Assembly: GCA_022827835.1 (NCBI GenBank)
Contig: JAJEIO010000048.1
Coordinates: forward strand, 1-62,686
Length of the DNA stretch: 62,686 bases
Direction of reading: 5' to 3'
Source: Candidatus Latescibacterota bacterium
GTDB taxonomy: Bacteria > Latescibacterota > UBA2968 > UBA8231
Below, piece after piece: positions 60,899 through 62,686 of this stretch; positions within the stretch are counted from its first letter, which is position 1, and every line of letters begins with the position of its first letter. Made by a program: the position numbers and the translations under genes. The notes below the pieces were generated by a model. It was not told the DNA's origin and did not search any database. It saw only the letters and a program-made list of their open reading frames with translations.

Positions 60899-62686
60899 TT
60901 AGTAGCCAGCGCGGAGTGTGGAACTCGCGGCGTGGTCGAGGAGGCCGCGCACTACTTTTTCGGCATCGCGGTGGCGCAGATCCTCAAAGCGCAAGGCCCA
61001 GACGTGGTCCCGGTACGCCATGTTGCGCAGTTCGATGAGGACCTTGACGTCAGCGGGGTTGTTGCGCAAGACCCCTAGACCTTGCCCACGGATGCGGGCA
61101 CCAGCCCCTAATGCCGGGAGCAGGGAGCGGGCGAACTGGCGCGAAACGCGATCTACGCGGCCGCTCCTGCTGCTTTTGTAGTATAGAACCAGCGGTGCTT
61201 CTGGGTCCTTGGGGGCAACATCGGCGTGGAAGGAAAGAAAGATGCGCCGGCCCCGTGGCGCTTTGGCCAAGGCTTGACGGGCAATGCGCACGCGAGTCTC
61301 GAGATTGCTACCGCGCGGCCAAGCACTGAGCTTGTTGGTCTGATTGTAAGCGGCCCAGTTGTACACTTCGTTCTTTTCATTGACAAAGGTCTGGGTCGGC
61401 GGCTCGCTTTGGCGGATTAGGTGGTTGGGGCTGAGTAGGGTCATGGTTACTTGGGCCCCGTGCAAGCGAGTCAAAACATAGACCCGCAGTGCGATGTCGA
61501 AGACGTACTCGTCCTCTACTACGTAGAGCCTATTGCCGTTGCCGTCGCGAGTAGAAACTATTGCGCCCGGGTCCAGCCCGCCGTGGCCCGGGTCGAGGAC
61601 GATGTGCCAGCCTTCCAACCGAGAGCTCAAGCGCCCCATGTGCCCGACCTTGCGCTCGAATTCCCGCCATAGACGCGCTGCTTGGCGATACGTCTGACGC
61701 GGCGAGCTTGGATGTTCTTCGTAATATTTCTTGCTCGGCTGGCGCTTATTGCGGGGTCGAGAGAAGTAGTACGGGCCATTGTCGGATGCAATTTTCGGCG
61801 TGTCAGAGCGGCGGATCTGCAGGTCGTCCCAATTGATCTCAGACAATTCTACCCAGCGCATTGGCCGCACCTTGAGCCGGTCCCCCGGATGGATGACGGC
61901 ATTTCTCTTCAAGTTATTGAGGCGGGTGATTTCAGCTACGCTCATCTGGTGCAGGCGGGCGATCTGCGCGAGGTAATCGCCCCGCTTCACCACGTATGTG
62001 GCCAGTCGTGGACCGCTTGCAGGCGCGGCACTCGGTTCGAGCTTCCGGTCGGAGTAGAGCTTGAGCTCCTGGCCGGGGTAGATGCGGTTTGACCGGAGGC
62101 CGTTGAGTATCTTGAGGCGATAGACGCTGATGCCGTACGCGCGGGCGATTTCCCACAGCGCGTCCCCGCGCTCCACGATGTGTACCGTGCTCGCCGCATC
62201 TTTGAGGCGGAGCTTCTGGCCGATGAGAATCCGATCGCCAACAAGGGCGTTGAGGCGCTGCAACTGGCTGACCGAGACTCGGTAGCGTCGGGCGATTTCG
62301 GTCAGGGTTTCACCCTCTTTCACCACGTGGACGGCTTCCTCTAACCGCGAAGCGCGCAGGCGGAGCTTTTGCCCGGGCCGAATGAGGTCGCTTTTGAGCT
62401 TGTTGATCTGGCGCAAAAAACCCAAGCCCACGTCAAATCGCAGGGCTATTTTCGAGAGCGTGTCGCCCCGGCGAACCGTGTATTCGTGCGGTTCTTCGTC
62501 TTGGTCGTTGGCCGCAGCCCTCCGCGCAGGCGTGGATGTCTTCTGCAAATAGAGCTTCTGCCCGACGTGGATGACGTTTCCAGCGAGGCGGTTGAGCGCC
62601 TTGAGCTTATAGACCGGGACGGCAAACTGCCGCGCTATTTTCGACAGGGTGTCGCCGCGCCGGACGCGATACCAATCGCCGCTCCG
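60899..62686 (-). CDS. LysM-repeat N-acetylmuramoyl-L-alanine amidase, 5' end beyond the window
   Basis: The frame stays open to the right edge, so the start is outside. At least five LysM units are visible: YRVRRGDTLSKIARQF (in the last 140 bases), then YTVRRGDTLSKIALRF, VHVVKEGETLTEIARRY, VHIVERGDALWEIARAY and YVVKRGDYLAQIARLH, each ending with a PGQ/IGQ-K-L strand. They bind peptidoglycan. The C-terminal domain is Amidase_3: HIVLDPGHGGLDPGA gives the first zinc His, VVEDEYVFDIAL the Glu, FLSFHADVAP the second His, and VLIELRNM the catalytic Glu. It would cut stem peptides from glycan strands in cell separation or wall remodelling. Confidence 0.9.
   Translation of the reverse strand, partial: RSGDWYRVRRGDTLSKIARQFAVPVYKLKALNRLAGNVIHVGQKLYLQKTSTPARRAAANDQDEEPHEYTVRRGDTLSKIALRFDVGLGFLRQINKLKSDLIRPGQKLRLRASRLEEAVHVVKEGETLTEIARRYRVSVSQLQRLNALVGDRILIGQKLRLKDAASTVHIVERGDALWEIARAYGISVYRLKILNGLRSNRIYPGQELKLYSDRKLEPSAAPASGPRLATYVVKRGDYLAQIARLHQMSVAEITRLNNLKRNAVIHPGDRLKVRPMRWVELSEINWDDLQIRRSDTPKIASDNGPYYFSRPRNKRQPSKKYYEEHPSSPRQTYRQAARLWREFERKVGHMGRLSSRLEGWHIVLDPGHGGLDPGAIVSTRDGNGNRLYVVEDEYVFDIALRVYVLTRLHGAQVTMTLLSPNHLIRQSEPPTQTFVNEKNEVYNWAAYNQTNKLSAWPRGSNLETRVRIARQALAKAPRGRRIFLSFHADVAPKDPEAPLVLYYKSSRSGRVDRVSRQFARSLLPALGAGARIRGQGLGVLRNNPADVKVLIELRNMAYRDHVWALRFEDLRHRDAEKVVRGLLDHAASSTLRAGY

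Overview
The window is about 62.7 kb of GC-rich bacterial DNA (roughly 60% G+C by eye), densely coded, with one tRNA and no rRNA, IS transposase, phage module or CRISPR array. The gene repertoire resembles uncultivated FCB-superphylum lineages such as Latescibacterota, or the Poribacteria: exported proteins with FlgD-like C-terminal Ig domains, discoidin-like modules, TPR-rich membrane proteins, GH172/DUF2961, DUF6785-like and DUF4380-like proteins, creatininase-family and phytanoyl-CoA dioxygenase-family enzymes, Gfo/Idh/MocA and enolase-superfamily enzymes, and several binding-protein transporters. This placement is inference from gene content; no 16S gene or ribosomal protein is present.

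Layout. (1) 0-9.6 kb: catabolism and uptake. An enolase-superfamily enzyme (cut by the left edge), a GH172-type glycosidase, endonuclease III, a Tat-exported sulfite-oxidase-like molybdoenzyme, a PIG-L deacetylase homologue, an exported trypsin-like protease, and a sugar ABC importer (lipoprotein plus two permeases, no local ATPase). (2) 9.6-12.0 kb: a less GC-rich accessory island with a YgiT-type zinc-finger protein and a two-gene AAA ATPase/TOPRIM-like pair that looks like a defence system. (3) 12-17.9 kb: a TIM-barrel-like unknown, a D-cysteine desulfhydrase/ACC-deaminase homologue, a membrane-anchored SGNH protein and a large polytopic DUF6785-like protein.

(4) 17.9-34.8 kb: an envelope locus. 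It holds a parvulin-type lipoprotein chaperone, a TPR lipoprotein, a decayed CRTAC1/ASPIC-UnbV fragment, a 1003-residue surface protein, a probable outer-membrane barrel protein, a TMTC-like GT-C/TPR fusion, two more paralogous surface proteins and a CBM9-like exported protein. The three surface proteins share a discoidin-like/'RTRTG' module, a FlgD-like Ig domain and an identical C-terminal VAY. (5) 34.8-40.4 kb: creatininase-family hydrolase, DUF4380-like protein, PurF, class III aminotransferase and SDR. (6) 40.4-46.3 kb: a truncated thioredoxin-like remnant, then a GntR(YtrA)-ABC ATPase-permease-permease operon in which both permeases are fused to LVIVD-type beta-propellers, and a PII protein.

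(7) 46.4-53.4 kb: a complete oligopeptide ABC importer (binding protein, two permeases, two ATPases) with a solitary DNA methyltransferase gene lodged between the second permease and the first ATPase. (8) 53.4-60.4 kb: PhyH-family dioxygenase, class I FBP aldolase, tRNA-Asp, peptide deformylase, a LarE homologue with a C-terminal internal duplication, an ATP-grasp-like unknown, an SDR and a Gfo/Idh/MocA dehydrogenase. (9) 60.6-62.7 kb: a small unknown protein and a multi-LysM N-acetylmuramoyl-L-alanine amidase that runs off the right edge.
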